This document shows positions 11,279-22,913 of a stretch of DNA of 64,000 nt, one piece after another. The stretch lies in the NCBI GenBank assembly GCA_002573585.1, contig PDNB01000018.1, forward strand, positions 62,001-126,000, read 5' to 3'. Under the pieces are notes generated by a model. That model was given only the letters and a program-made list of their open reading frames with translations, did no database searches and had not been told where the DNA came from. The stretch's first letter is position 1; every line of letters begins with the position of its first letter. The position numbers and the translations under genes were made by a program. The stretch comes from Helicocarpus griseus UAMH5409 (lineage: Eukaryota; Ascomycota; Eurotiomycetes; Onygenales; Ajellomycetaceae).

Positions 11279-13310
11279 ATGGCTGCTACGCTGAGTATGT
11301 CACCTGCACTCTGGTTGACCGCCATGCCCCCGAATATTGGATCGTCCTGCTGTGGCTCGGTGGGAAAGGGAGAAAAAAAAATGAGAGAAAACAAAAAAAA
11401 AGAATCACAAACTGGATTTCTTCCCATCCGTGGCAAAGAGGACACCGTGGAAATCACAATTATGTCCGCTTATATTATTGTTCATGATCTTGGATGCTGA
11501 TGCGGTCGTCACCTAGGCGGGACGTACACTTCCGCTCCTGACACTCCGTCACCTGTTTTCCCAGATCGTTTGATACGACCGTTACCGAAGCGTCCTATCC
11601 GCTCCCGCCTATCCCCCGAGGCTGCTGAGTCTATACTATACCCTCCTGCCCCTCCAGCCCAGGTCTTCCCAGGATTTTATGCTGGCAATGGCGACGTGGT
11701 AAACGACGCCAAGGTTTACGTGCAACAGAACAATTACGGACACGATCAGGTTCCCGAAGATGACCACCCCCATCCATACGATGATGGCATAGACAGCGGT
11801 GATGAGGATGGTCCCGTAGTAGTTCGCCGAAGTGGGGGGTTTCATCGATCTTCCCTCTCCCCCACCGGTGAAATTCGTCAAAAATACGTAAAACACATCG
11901 AAGACACTCCAACGAAGACATCGTCGTCCGGGCCCGATGGCTATGATGCCTTTGAGAATACGAACAATAAAAAGAAAAGAAAAATACCGACATCAGGCAA
12001 CCCAGGCAATCATTCGAACATATCCGCGGATATGGTGACAATGGGTCTAGCTACGAATGGCGGAAACGGGGCGCCCTTGGACGACGGAAGTGGCACTGGC
12101 TCTTATTATGGCACTGGGAATCCTGCTTCGCCCGCGGGGAATGGCATATCAGGGCCCGGAAGAGGACGCTATGGACGAAATGCTGGTCGTCCTGTCAGCG
12201 GAAGAGCTCCACTCGCTGTCCAAAATCCCAACAACGCTTGGTTAGGAGGTCGACCAGGGTCTAGCCGCAAGGAAGCTGGAACCTCTCTTGGTCAAGAATC
12301 AATTGGTATAGCTTGCCTTATCCTTTTCTTTCCGGACAGGACAGATTTGCTAACAAAGCCAAGGTGAATACACTAATCACTCTGATCAAGGAATCATCTC
12401 TGCCGCTATAGCGAATGCAGCGGCTCTTTCGTCATCGGCACCGCAGGGGCAGGATAATACTAGCCTACTAGACCAAACAAGAAAATCTTCGCCCACGAAG
12501 ACACAGTTCACCTTCACCTGCGAATCGGATTCGTCTAAAGGTATGGCCTGGCAAAACCAGAACTCTTATTCAGTCCAACAACAGCATCGTGCGGGCGACC
12601 AGCCGCTTCCTTCAATGGCCCCTGGCCAAAGAGGGTTCTCGACACAGGGAACGCAGACTAGTCCGAACATGGCGGCCCAGGCCAATCATCAAGGCCAACC
12701 ACAAACTCAACACCCCGCGCAAAGTGGACAGAATGCTGCTCCGGGCAAGAAGACGCGACGTTCTCCTGGAAGTATCTATGCCTTGGCCGCTCGTCAACGC
12801 CGGATACAACAGCAGTACGCAAACCTTCATCACCCACCCAACATCGATGAAATTTGGATTTGCGAATTCTGCGAGTATGAAAGCATCTTCGGCCGGCCAC
12901 CGGAGGCATTGATTAGACAATACGAAATAAAAGACCGGAAAGAGCGCCGGCGACTAGCGGAAAAGAGACGACTGCTTGAGAAGGCGAAGATGAAGGGACG
13001 CAAGGGCAAAAAGGCGACTAAGAATGCCGCCAAGGCCGCAGCTGCGCAGCAATCAGCGCATCAGCAAGGATACGACCGACACCCAACTGGGGATCCTGAT
13101 CAGGATCCGTCTGGTCAAGGAGGGTATGTCGACGATTATTTAGGAGACGAATATGACGACGAAGCCTCAGTGTCTCCTGCACCCACCGCACCCCCGGCAC
13201 CTCACCCCAACGCCGTTAAACAGCCACCACCGTCCAGTAACCATCCAAAAACGGCTGCAGGGGTACCAGCCAAGGGAGTAGGTGGGGGAGGGCCGGGCCG
13301 GGCCGGCTGA
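11279..13310 (+). CDS. Conserved fungal protein of unknown function with W-I-C-E-F-C motif, 567 aa
   Basis: Three exons: 11279-11294, 11565-12305 and 12364-13310. The 16-nt first exon (M-A-A-T-L) ends at a consensus GTATGT donor and joins in phase to the R-L-I-R-P-L-P-K-R exon across a 270-bp intron with a CTGAC branch site. Most of the protein is disordered: Pro/Ser- and Gly/Asn-rich, with a K-K-K-R-K-I basic cluster suggesting nuclear entry, and Gln-rich stretches. The ordered core at about 410-480 has a short Trp-Ile-Cys-x2-Cys motif (Cys 419 and 422) followed by a highly basic Arg/Lys/Glu helix. Only one Cys pair is seen, so a full zinc finger is not evident. A second in-frame acceptor at 12390 exists. 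Function unknown to me. Confidence 0.75.
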
Positions 13311-16196
13311 TGGCTCACGGTGTGGCGTGGCTTTACTAGACATGCGCAGATGTTGTCTGGGTACTTGTTTGGACGAAAGCCACGATCGATATCCCGAACG
13401 CCTTCGTTTTGTCCTGAAGAAGTACTGGAGCAACAACCTAATTGTCTGCTGCGTCACATTGCCCCCTTCGGCTTGTGGTCCATCCCCCGGCCTCTTCTTG
13501 CGGTGATTGTCTTTCTTCTCTTGTTATATTTCCCTTTCTTCCCTCATAGATAGGTCCCTTCTATATTGCTCTTTCTTTTTAACGTTCTCTTGTTTCTCCC
13601 ACAGACATTATCTTGTATGAATGGATCATCCCCCCTCATCTTTTATTCTTTTGTTTCATTTCCCTTTTTTGGTCATCCTGACCTGCATGGCATTTGGCAT
13701 GATTTTATTACCCCACCATATTTTTGGAACACCCCCCCACGATACATTGTTGGCATATTCTATACTCTTGTCGGGTTATTACATGCATTTTCGCCACGCA
13801 CAACAGGAGTATTTGTCAGCCTATACGTACATATCTAGGATTTGTCTTTTCTGTTCTTGGTTGGGCACGTACGGATTAGCGCTCATATTTTTTGTCGGAA
13901 CGGGTGACATGGTTTTGAGGCTGCAGGTTCGGTTTTACTGCTACACGGTAAGCTAGGTCTAAGGGAATGTGTGCTCGTGTGGTTTTTGAAATTTTGTTGG
14001 AAAATTGGTTCCTTGCAGAAATTGTCTGATTGCATCCTGCTCTTTTCTTTTAACACTTTTTCTAGCCCTTTGATGTGGAAGTTTCCCTGTTCATAGGTCT
14101 GAAATGGCTTCCGTCTTTGTTTTTAGGTTGTGGATGGATGGATCAAGATCTTCCCTAACAGAATAGGGATGAGGACAAAGGGTTAGATTTCAAGCTCTCC
14201 GCAGTGTTGAGTCATGCGAATGACGGGCGGTTGGGTTTGTTGGTTTGGATTGGATTTGACTTGGGTTGGATGGGAGCGGGGGGTGATGGTGGTTGAAGGG
14301 GAATATATCTCCCTGGTTTTGACTCTCCCAATATAGAATAACTGAGCAGATGAAGTGAAGCTGAATATATTCTATCTGAGTATATTATTGAATGTGGAAT
14401 CCCTCCGGAGAAATAGTTGCTGCAACATGGTAAGAATGAGATACGGGCGGTTCGAGGGAAGTGGGATGAAGTTGCGGACAAGCAGAAAGAAGAACAGGGG
14501 CGAATCGCCCGTCACAATGGGGAATATCCACTTTCATGATCATCATCTTCCCCTCAATCGTCAGCGTCAAATGGTCTAGAAAGCAATCAGCTGGAGCAGT
14601 TACACTGGTCCAGCTCCCACCAGCCTATCATGATTGTTGAGTTCTGGAGATCAAATACAGCCTAACTAATCCCTACTATTTTCCCTTCTGGCAATACTGT
14701 AGCTCACTAAGTAATAGACAACTAGTATCATCATTCTGAAACCCTTGCCGCCGCCATGATAATCTAACCAATGGTCCATCCATGGCGCTTACATCATTTC
14801 TGTTACTGCTGTAAGGGGTTCTTGGGCGCTAAGCGAATCCCCCGTCGCTTCAACATCGCGACTCTTCACCAGCAACTCCCAGCCAACCAATGCTCCCCAA
14901 CACCCCGGCACTGCAGACAGTGACTGTTTCTTTCTTTAGAATCCTAGTATAAGCTATTATTGTTGTTTGTTTCAGCAAGCACCGGCACTATAGTTTTGTC
15001 TATTGTTAGACAATGAACAGGTGAATGGCAATGTGTTTCGTTTTGCTTTATGCCCTCGACAGGGGATTGTCGGAGAATGATTTGACAATGAGGATTTGCC
15101 TGCTTAGCCAGTAGGTAGTATTCCAATTCCAGGAGACTTGGATTCGTCAGGGCGCGAGCCTATCCATCTTCTTTTGATTCTTCAGTGGGATGGGGACTTG
15201 GGGGTTGCATGAGCAGAATGCAGCAAGCTGTGTGCCAAGCTTCCCTGCAGACCTTCAGTCTTCTTTATATATCATGATATCAGATATCAGATATAAAAGA
15301 GAGGGTGTTTCCGCATGGTGAATTCTTAATTCTCTTTCCCTTTGTCATTCAGAAACAATCATTTGTGTCAGGAATTCACCATTGTCTCTTTTTCTTTTCT
15401 TTTCTTTCTTCCCTTTCTTTTCCTTGTCTCTTTCTTTCTTTCTCTTTCTTCTTTCTAGACTCTCGTCTCGTTCTCGGTTGCCTCTTTCCTTCTTTTTGAT
15501 TTCCCTTCTATACAACTGCAATCTGTCAGATCTATTGTACTGTGTACACAGCATTTCCACGCATTCCATTTCCTCTCTTTTCTCTTTGCTACTACATTTG
15601 CTGGACAAGAAAAGCATCGCATTTGCATAGAAAAAGATCCTAATACCTAAGAAAACCGAAAGAGTGCTGTGCACTTGGTTCCCCCCCGCTTTCTCTTATT
15701 CACTCCTACGCTCTTACGTTTAAACTCTCCATCGCATACTGCGTACCGAACCCCTTAAACACTGATATCATTCACTCCAATCTGTGGATCCCCACATTGA
15801 AACAACTTCCCTACAATAGGCCTGGCCCGGGTTACGCCGCTTCCGTGAAGTTTTTAGGACAATACCCATTCTCCCCTCCATTCTCCCCGGTATTGTGGAG
15901 CAGGGTTTAAAGAGAGAACAAAGCCACTGTTGAAGGAAAACTCAAGAAAACCAAACGCCATTCACCTGAAGGAAGGAATTATACCCCTGCGTATAAAGCA
16001 CGATAATCCGGGCTTGTTTCCTACCTAACCATCGACTACCTCCATCCTTGACGTATCCAACCGTCATTGCACACGAGCTGAAGCCGAATACCATCGTCAT
16101 ATCTCGAGCGCACGCCACGGAAAGACATTACATCTTCCCTCCAAGAGAGAAAAAGAAGGCCCTGATACCAAAAGGATCCTCGTTCCATTTACAGTC
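13311..16196. other. Gene-free interval: 3' flank and long CT-rich leader
   Basis: No recognisable gene. From about 15,300 to 15,600 the plus strand is strongly pyrimidine-rich (C/T tracts), typical of promoters and leaders of filamentous fungi and consistent with the membrane-protein gene starting at 16197. Confidence 0.45.
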
Positions 16197-16814
16197 ATGA
16201 ATTTCAAAAAACTCGTCTTTGACGGCATCAAAAGCCGCGCCGGCGTCGGTTCAAACATCAGCACCATCATCCAATGGGTCCTGCGCTTCCTACAATTTGT
16301 CTTTGGCATCGCCGTCATCGGCCTGTACGCACAAGATCTAGTCAAGCAGCGCAAAGCTGGAGATCCATACGACCCGAAATGGGTATGTCTCTCTTCTATC
16401 CACCACTTCCACCCCTTCTCTTCTCCATGAGCAAACTGTTACTAACGTAAAAACCAGATGTATGCCACCGCCCTAGGCACCATCGCCTCCATCTCTGCAG
16501 CAATCTACTTTGCAATCCCCTTCATCCCCAGTCCCATTCCAATCTTGCCCCGCATCAACCTTCCGACCCTCGTCTACGACAGCATTCTCAGCATTCTCTG
16601 GTTGACGCTCTTTGGAATCTTCGGGAAAATTTACATCACTCAGGAAGCGAAGGAAGACGATAAAAACCTCATCCGCATGAAGCATGCCGTCTGGGTGGAT
16701 CTGGCGAACCTGGCGCTGTGGACTGTTACTGCAGCGTGGGCCGGTATGCGGTGGTGGAGGAGTGGGAAGGGCAAACGAGAGGCGGAGAAAGAGAGTGATA
16801 TGAGCGAAGTTTGA
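16197..16814 (+). CDS. MARVEL-like four-span membrane protein, 180 aa
   Basis: Two exons, 16197-16382 and 16458-16814, with a 75-bp intron (GTATGT donor, ACTAAC branch, CCAG acceptor), phase 0 on both sides. Four hydrophobic segments are visible: about 22-44, 65-88, 100-118 and 142-160, with a charged cytosolic tail (K-G-K-R-E-A-E-K-E). The size and topology, with a short basic N terminus, match the fungal MARVEL-type integral membrane family, found in vesicle or plasma-membrane microdomains. No enzyme motif is present. The MARVEL label rests on topology and the general look of the first helix, so another small tetraspan family is possible. Confidence 0.75.
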
Positions 16815-19800
16815 GTGTTGTCCCCTTTTTTGTTGTATCTCTGTGTTCGGAAGGAATCCGGGGGAGCAAGCTTTTTGTTTCGGCTTTGGTTCGCTGCTTC
16901 CCCGTATACGTGGAAATTCATTTCCATCGTTCCTTCCTTCGGTGTTTGGTTTGTCTTGATAAGGTAGTTGCTACCAAGGGCGTGGGAGCTGGTCTTTTTT
17001 GCTCTTTCCTCCTTTGCAATTCTCTCTCCTTCGCTCTTTTCAACATCTACCTTTTCTTTCCAAGGTTCTACGGCTTTTTCTTTTTGTCTTCTTTTGTATT
17101 GCATAAGTTTTCCTTTGTTCTGTCATCTGGTTGGTGTGTTCTGGTTTCTACAGGCGTGTGAAGAATACCCTTTATGGTCTTTTTTTAGAAGAGAATTAAT
17201 ATGCTCCATTTTATGAGAGGAAGAAATGCCAAGTATAGATTCAGTTATGAAAAAAAAAGTGACCATGGTGAGAAAGCAGTGCTTGTCCAGGTAAAGTAAT
17301 TTTAACTGACTTAAGCTTCATCTATTGCAAAAAAGCTAGTACATGTAGTAAACGTAATCACACGTCATGGTCAGAGAATAGACAAGACAGAGAGCAAATG
17401 AGAAGATTTATATTATGATCATCACCTCAGAACAGTTAAATTGCTACTATTCTTGATATTCATTTTTCCTTGAGTAGCTTTTTTTCTTCTTGAATTATCA
17501 ATGTCTTATCATGCTAACTGGCATATATCAAAGGTGTCTTTGCGTATAAAGACTAAAGCATACAGATGATGTACATGTACCTAGATAGTACTAATCTTGA
17601 TAATTTTTTAAAAAAATGAGAGTATTTTGACTGATGAATCAGTCAAGTCATTTACCAAGTTACTTTACAGATGTATTGAAATTTCAAACTTCCCAGCTTC
17701 GCTTGAACAAAAGATTGCCGTAAGAAAGAAGTGTGCTGCCTCTTGCGACACGGCGTGGCCAGCTGGCCTGGAAGCTGAAAGTGTGACAAAAAAGCAACTT
17801 GAAAAAGGATCTAGATTTCAATCATGTTTTGAACCTGCGGACTCCTGGGATCCTGATCTCACTCATTCATAGTAAAGGTTAACTTGAAAAACCATGCGAC
17901 TGATAAGATTGATCTGATAAGATATGATGATGTTTATTTGATGTTTATTTGACTTGAAGTTGAGAAAAGCTATTAGCAGTTTAGGTGTGGCGTTAGTAGT
18001 CCTGACTGACTTCTTATAAGTGGCCATTTTTGATTAACGATATAGTACTAATCCATACTACTAGTAGGTATGTAAAATATATAACAGTGTGAGATTGTTA
18101 CATTGTTGGGCACAAGAGCAAGAGTCCGCGGCATGAGTTCCTGACCTTCATTTAGTCTGTTCGCTTCTGGGAGCCCCCTGAAAAGATACCTTGAATTGAC
18201 CATGATGCGAAAGAAAAAGAAAAAGAAAAAGAAAAAGAAAAAGAAAAAGAAAAAGAAAAAGAAAAAGAAAAAGAAGAACACCATGGGAATGTTTAAAAGT
18301 AAACTTCAAATGTAACTTTGTCCTTGTGTTTTGAATGGAGGAGCACCGTAAAACACCAACCTCATATATTGCAATAATAGGAGGTGATGGTCAAACTAAG
18401 ATAGTCAGGATTCAGTAACTGGATAAAATGATCAATGCAGCCTGCAGAATTTGGGTGCATATGCCCAGGTGATTATTTGGTATTTCATTGCGTATGGGCC
18501 CCGGGCGGGCACGGGAACTCAGCGGGACGGACCAGAGAGAGAGACCCAGGATTCAACGGGACTCATTTGTTGAGACTCTCGATAGACTTCCGGGTCTGTT
18601 GATGCAATACACCAATATCAGAAAGCTTATGCATCCCTATATTGGTTTGCAATAGGATTTTAGTGAAATGGTAAATGTGGCGGTCCAGGGACCAGGGGTC
18701 AGGCGGGCCGGGAAAAGAACAACAAGTCAAGACGCAGTTCGTATTCCAATCCGTTCTCAAAGGCGTTGGAGTTAGTATTGCTATATGATAATAATAATAA
18801 TAATGCGTCGGAATGGCGAGCCGAACATATCGTTGAAGCTAAGGCAGGTACAGACGCTTTGTTCTCCTTTCAAGGTTTACCTTGCTACTGAATTGATATG
18901 TTTACCACCATCCAAAGGCGCGAACCGACGACCATCAGGAGAAAGAGAGGCTTGGGGCAACTCAGAAGGCTATGGAATGAATCCATTACCGTGGAAATGC
19001 TAGATTCGATCAACGACTTTAGAGTACTAATGGGGACGGGCTGCAGTCCAACAAGCTGCAGGAAAGGCGAATGAGGCTACGCTGGTTGATTGATTCAGAA
19101 GAAGAACCGGGCACCCACAGGTTAACGAACAACAACCCACGGCACCTTGTCTTCAAAACAACACAGCTGATCTTCAAGGCAATATTCATTCTCTGGTGGC
19201 TCTCTACAGACTGTGCATTCCCCAGTCGGACATGACATTGCCAGTTTACTGACTTGGAGACTATATGTCATTTGGGGCCACCAGCAATGGAACCCCTCAC
19301 CTCAAGAGCCAGGATCCATGTTCGGGAGTCATGGGAGCAACGGCTCCTGAAACAACTGACATGGTAGCAATGTTCTAGAAGAAACGTGGAAGAGATCTCT
19401 CCTTGCCTTTGATCCAGGCGACAACGGGCCTTGTGCCCAACTACGGATAGTCTGCTGGGCTATTATCGGGCTGATGGCTGGCTCTGCTCCGGAATCTCGA
19501 TTAAAACCAGCCTTCCTCCGTCCGATCCGCCACCGATCTACCTCTATCCAAGCCCCGCGCTCGGATGAGGATACTTGAAACGGCCACCAAGCAGACCGCA
19601 TCCTGAAGAATAAGGAGAGACGTCAAGCGTAAACAGGGTGTAAACCAGCGGCCTTTTGCCACTCCTTTTATTTGTTTCCGTCATGGAATAGTCACGACTA
19701 AATCTTTGCCCCTCGGAGGTTACCGAGCATGCATGCACATGAACAGCCAAATAGGCACCTATCTCAATATCGTTTCCCCGGATTATTCCTTCTGGCGCAA

Positions 19801-21049
19801 CCAAGAGGGTGCTTCACTAAAATAGCCGTATTTTCCCTCTCAGCCATCTCTGCTACAGTGCTACTGGACTCACTTCACTTTTTTTTATTATTTATTTATC
19901 ATGAACCGTATAAACTGATTGCCATGGTGGATTGCTTCTTCTTCCTGCATCGTTGCTGCCAACCTCCTACGGCCACATGACCAGCTGACTTTTCTGTCTC
20001 CAACTATTGATTTTGATCTCGACTCTCCATTTCCGTCTTCCTCTTCCTCTTCCTTTTACTATTCATTTCTCGCCCAGATCCTTAACCAGAGTCCTTATTC
20101 AACCCCTCCTTTTTTGCACCGGGTTGCGCCACCCACGTCTGGCTACCGCCTTACTAGCCCTCTAGTCTCAAGCTGGGCTGTCCCTGGGTCTCTCTCCATG
20201 CGCACTGATTAGCCGCCTCTCTTCTCTACCGCTACTTTGCTGCTTGCTTGCTTGGGTTTCAGGGCTCTTTGCTGCAGCTGGCGCATGTTCTGTTTTCGGC
20301 TCTGTCTGGTTCAAAGGCGTCTAAACCTTTAAAATCGCACCTTGCAAGCAGAATATCCCTCTCTTTCAAAGTCCCTAGGGGGAAACGCAGCGCCAGTCAG
20401 ACGACACGATCCTGAAAGGCACAGCGTGGACAAACAATTCAGGATATTAATTCAGTTACTTTTTAGCACACGGGCATTCATTGCCTTCATTTCTTTTTTC
20501 TTGAGATCTCTTCCCGCCTGTTGACAAAGCTGTTATATTTCCGCGTACTCCCACGCGGTCACCTGGACATGCTCACGTGAAACATACTACGCTGGTTGTG
20601 CATGCCCTATATATCTCCTCCTCCGGCTCTGTATCCTCTGCTAGTTTTCTTTTCTATCTTCTTCTGTGTGACCGCACTCTGCTCTCGTTCTCCCTGCGGT
20701 ACCAGCCTTACGAATCGGACTGTCGCGTGTCTCTGGAATGCTCTGCCCCATCTCCATATCCTGCTGGACCATGAAGTTCAGCTGACTTTTTGACCAGTGA
20801 ATTTTTCCCTCTTCGTGTGCTGTCAGTTTGTTTCCTTCATCTCTCTCTTTTTTCTTTTTTTTTCCCCTCCATTCTCTCGCGTTGCATCTGTTCTGGATCT
20901 GTAGTACTATAAGTTTTCTTTATGCTTCCAGGATTTGTCTACCCCCCTGGCTCCCCACTCGGTGAAGGAAGCTTAGCTGCCTGGCTGCAAAACTAAAAAG
21001 AGGCCCGTTTTGCGATTACGTATAGGTCTTTTTTTAAGTGGCTGTTACG
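16815..21049. other. 4.2-kb interval without a recognised gene
   Basis: Holds the 3' flank of the MARVEL-like gene, a hexanucleotide repeat near 18.2 kb, a short AAT run at 18,787-18,803, and from about 19.9 to 21.0 kb a long pyrimidine-rich region that looks like the promoter and leader of the DUF1752 gene. No open frame has a protein-like translation over a useful length. Confidence 0.45.
18212..18273. repeat. Hexanucleotide microsatellite (AAAAAG)n
   Basis: About ten to eleven perfect tandem copies of AAAAAG, with slightly degenerate edges. Read on the minus strand it gives an artificial poly-Phe frame that is not a gene. Confidence 0.9.
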
Positions 21050-22913
21050 ATGACGGAAGCTTTGCCGCAAGGAATCGTCTTGCATACCGAGCGTGTCAGT
21101 TCCGAAATTGAGAGCTTTGGCGGTGTGGATGATGAGGATCTCGCAAAGTTATGGCGTGGTAAGGATAGTTTTCCTTTTTACAACCAAGCTGCAAGTTGCG
21201 AATCTTTGGATATATACACAGTCAAATGAAAGATGGGAGGGCCATTCGCGGAATTGAAACATATAGAAGAGAACAAGTCAGTTATGAATTCTGACACTTG
21301 AAGTTCTATGTGCCAGTCTACACCACCAACAGGTCCACGATGAGAGAAGACGAAGGAAGGCGATTAGAGAATCTAGTTTGGAGAATATGGAGCAACAAAC
21401 CCATCCTACGTACTATTCAGGGTACGACGCTAGCCGGTCTCTTCCTCCATATTTCCGAGGGAGAAAGCATCACCAGGATGGGCCCGGAAAGGCTAAGAGA
21501 AGTAAATTGGCCTGGGGAGGTAGTACGAGTTTGAAAGCGGAGCTTTTCTGATGTTCTTAGATCGCACAATCGATACCGCGGATACCCCCAATACGGCGGC
21601 ACGCTGATGCGCCTTCTCCTAGACGTACTCAACCGCAAAATACCTCTCCGAAAGATGGTCCGAATGCCCCGCGAAAAACATCAGGAAACACGACCAGGAC
21701 ATCTCTGCCTCCTCCCATTTTGAAGAAACCGCGGCAAACGTCTGGTGACTCACAGAAAATCTCAAAACCTCCTGGCGGAGGGGCGCTTGAAGATAATACA
21801 GCGGGGAACCTATCCCTGTCACCTTCTCCTGTGGCGGGGCATGAAACGCCGACAGACGAATCAGTAGCAGGAAGGCCGCGAAAAAAGAAGACTACTTTTG
21901 CTGAAAGTGTAACCTCCATACAGGCAGAGCCAGTACAAATGCGAAAGAGGACATCTCAGCCATCCTCAGCTGTCTCACCTGCCAGGCAGTCACCCAGTGC
22001 CGCTTTCATGAACACAGTCCGGACATCACCCAGAGCATCAACTAAAGGGCAGGGCTATCCCATACCAGATGGTAAGCGAGAGCTTTTACTTTTGTCTTTA
22101 CTTTCTTACAGCGCCGTGCAAAAAAGTTTTTATTCGCCTATACATGTGACCAGGCGGGATTTGGTCGATGGAAATCCTTGCGAAGATAGACGCTATAGGC
22201 GCGGCGCTGCGGGGGGCGACCTGCTTTTGCTAATTCCGGAGATCCACTAACCACAAAACCTTTCGCATACAGAGTCCGCAATATCTTTAAGTCCTATCCC
22301 CACATACACAAACCCGTCACCATGGCCAGGCTCAATCGTGCATCGTCCAGCCCCAACATCGAATCCTACATCGCACGGCGCCTCCAAGGGTACATGTATA
22401 TCTAGTCACGAGCAACGAAAACAGCAACAGAAGCGCAGCAACAGTTCTCCTACCTCACAAAAAAAGCAGCCCTCTGAAGTTTCTCTGGTCGAAAAGGATT
22501 TCCGCGCCCGCTTCGTCGAGAAGCAACTACAAGAGTCGCGTAACTCGTCTGCCATCAATTTAGGCAGCTCGTTAGCGCCAGCCCCTGCGGAAGTTACGGA
22601 GATGGTTCGCACGGGGGATCAACTACCATTGGGAGGCACGGAGGCCGTTATGGGCTCTGATGCCCTGGCAGTGGGGACATCTGAAAAGTTGAAGAAAGGG
22701 GAACTCTCTTTGTCGCTACAGCGCCAATTTATAAGGAAGAGTACTGAAAGCGACAACCCGACGGATGGAATTTCACCGTCGCCGTCTTCGGCACATATGC
22801 AGCCGTTATCACCGCAGGCTACTCCTCCCGCTGCCAGGCCATCCCTAGTCCGTCAACATAGCCAGTTAAGCGAGATGATTGAGAGGGAGAGAAGGATGAG
22901 TAAGCGTGGGTGA
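21050..22913 (+). CDS. DUF1752 (AreA/Mks1-type N-terminal motif) protein, 481 aa
   Basis: Four exons: 21050-21158, 21317-21501, 21561-22071 and 22273-22913. An alternative second donor at 21520 is also in frame but leaves an intron of only 41 bp. Residues about 31-62 (L-A-K-L-W-R-V-Y ... R-L-E-N-L-V-W-R-I-W) are the short Trp-rich DUF1752 motif found near the N terminus of fungal nitrogen regulators such as AreA and in Mks1-like proteins. The rest is Ser/Pro-rich and disordered, with basic clusters (G-R-P-R-K-K-K) and a conserved-looking F-R-A-R-F-V-E-K-Q-L-Q-E-S block. There is no GATA zinc finger, so it is not AreA itself. A nutrient-signalling role is inferred. The TGA lies just beyond a GTAAGC donor-like sequence, so a further 3' exon cannot be excluded. 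Confidence 0.8.

Noticed and set aside
15345..15674. Lys/Glu/Arg-rich frame on the minus strand
   Set aside because: It is the complement of a C/T-rich leader tract upstream of the MARVEL-like gene.
18048..18284. Minus-strand frame with a long poly-Phe run
   Set aside because: Translation of the AAAAAG microsatellite.
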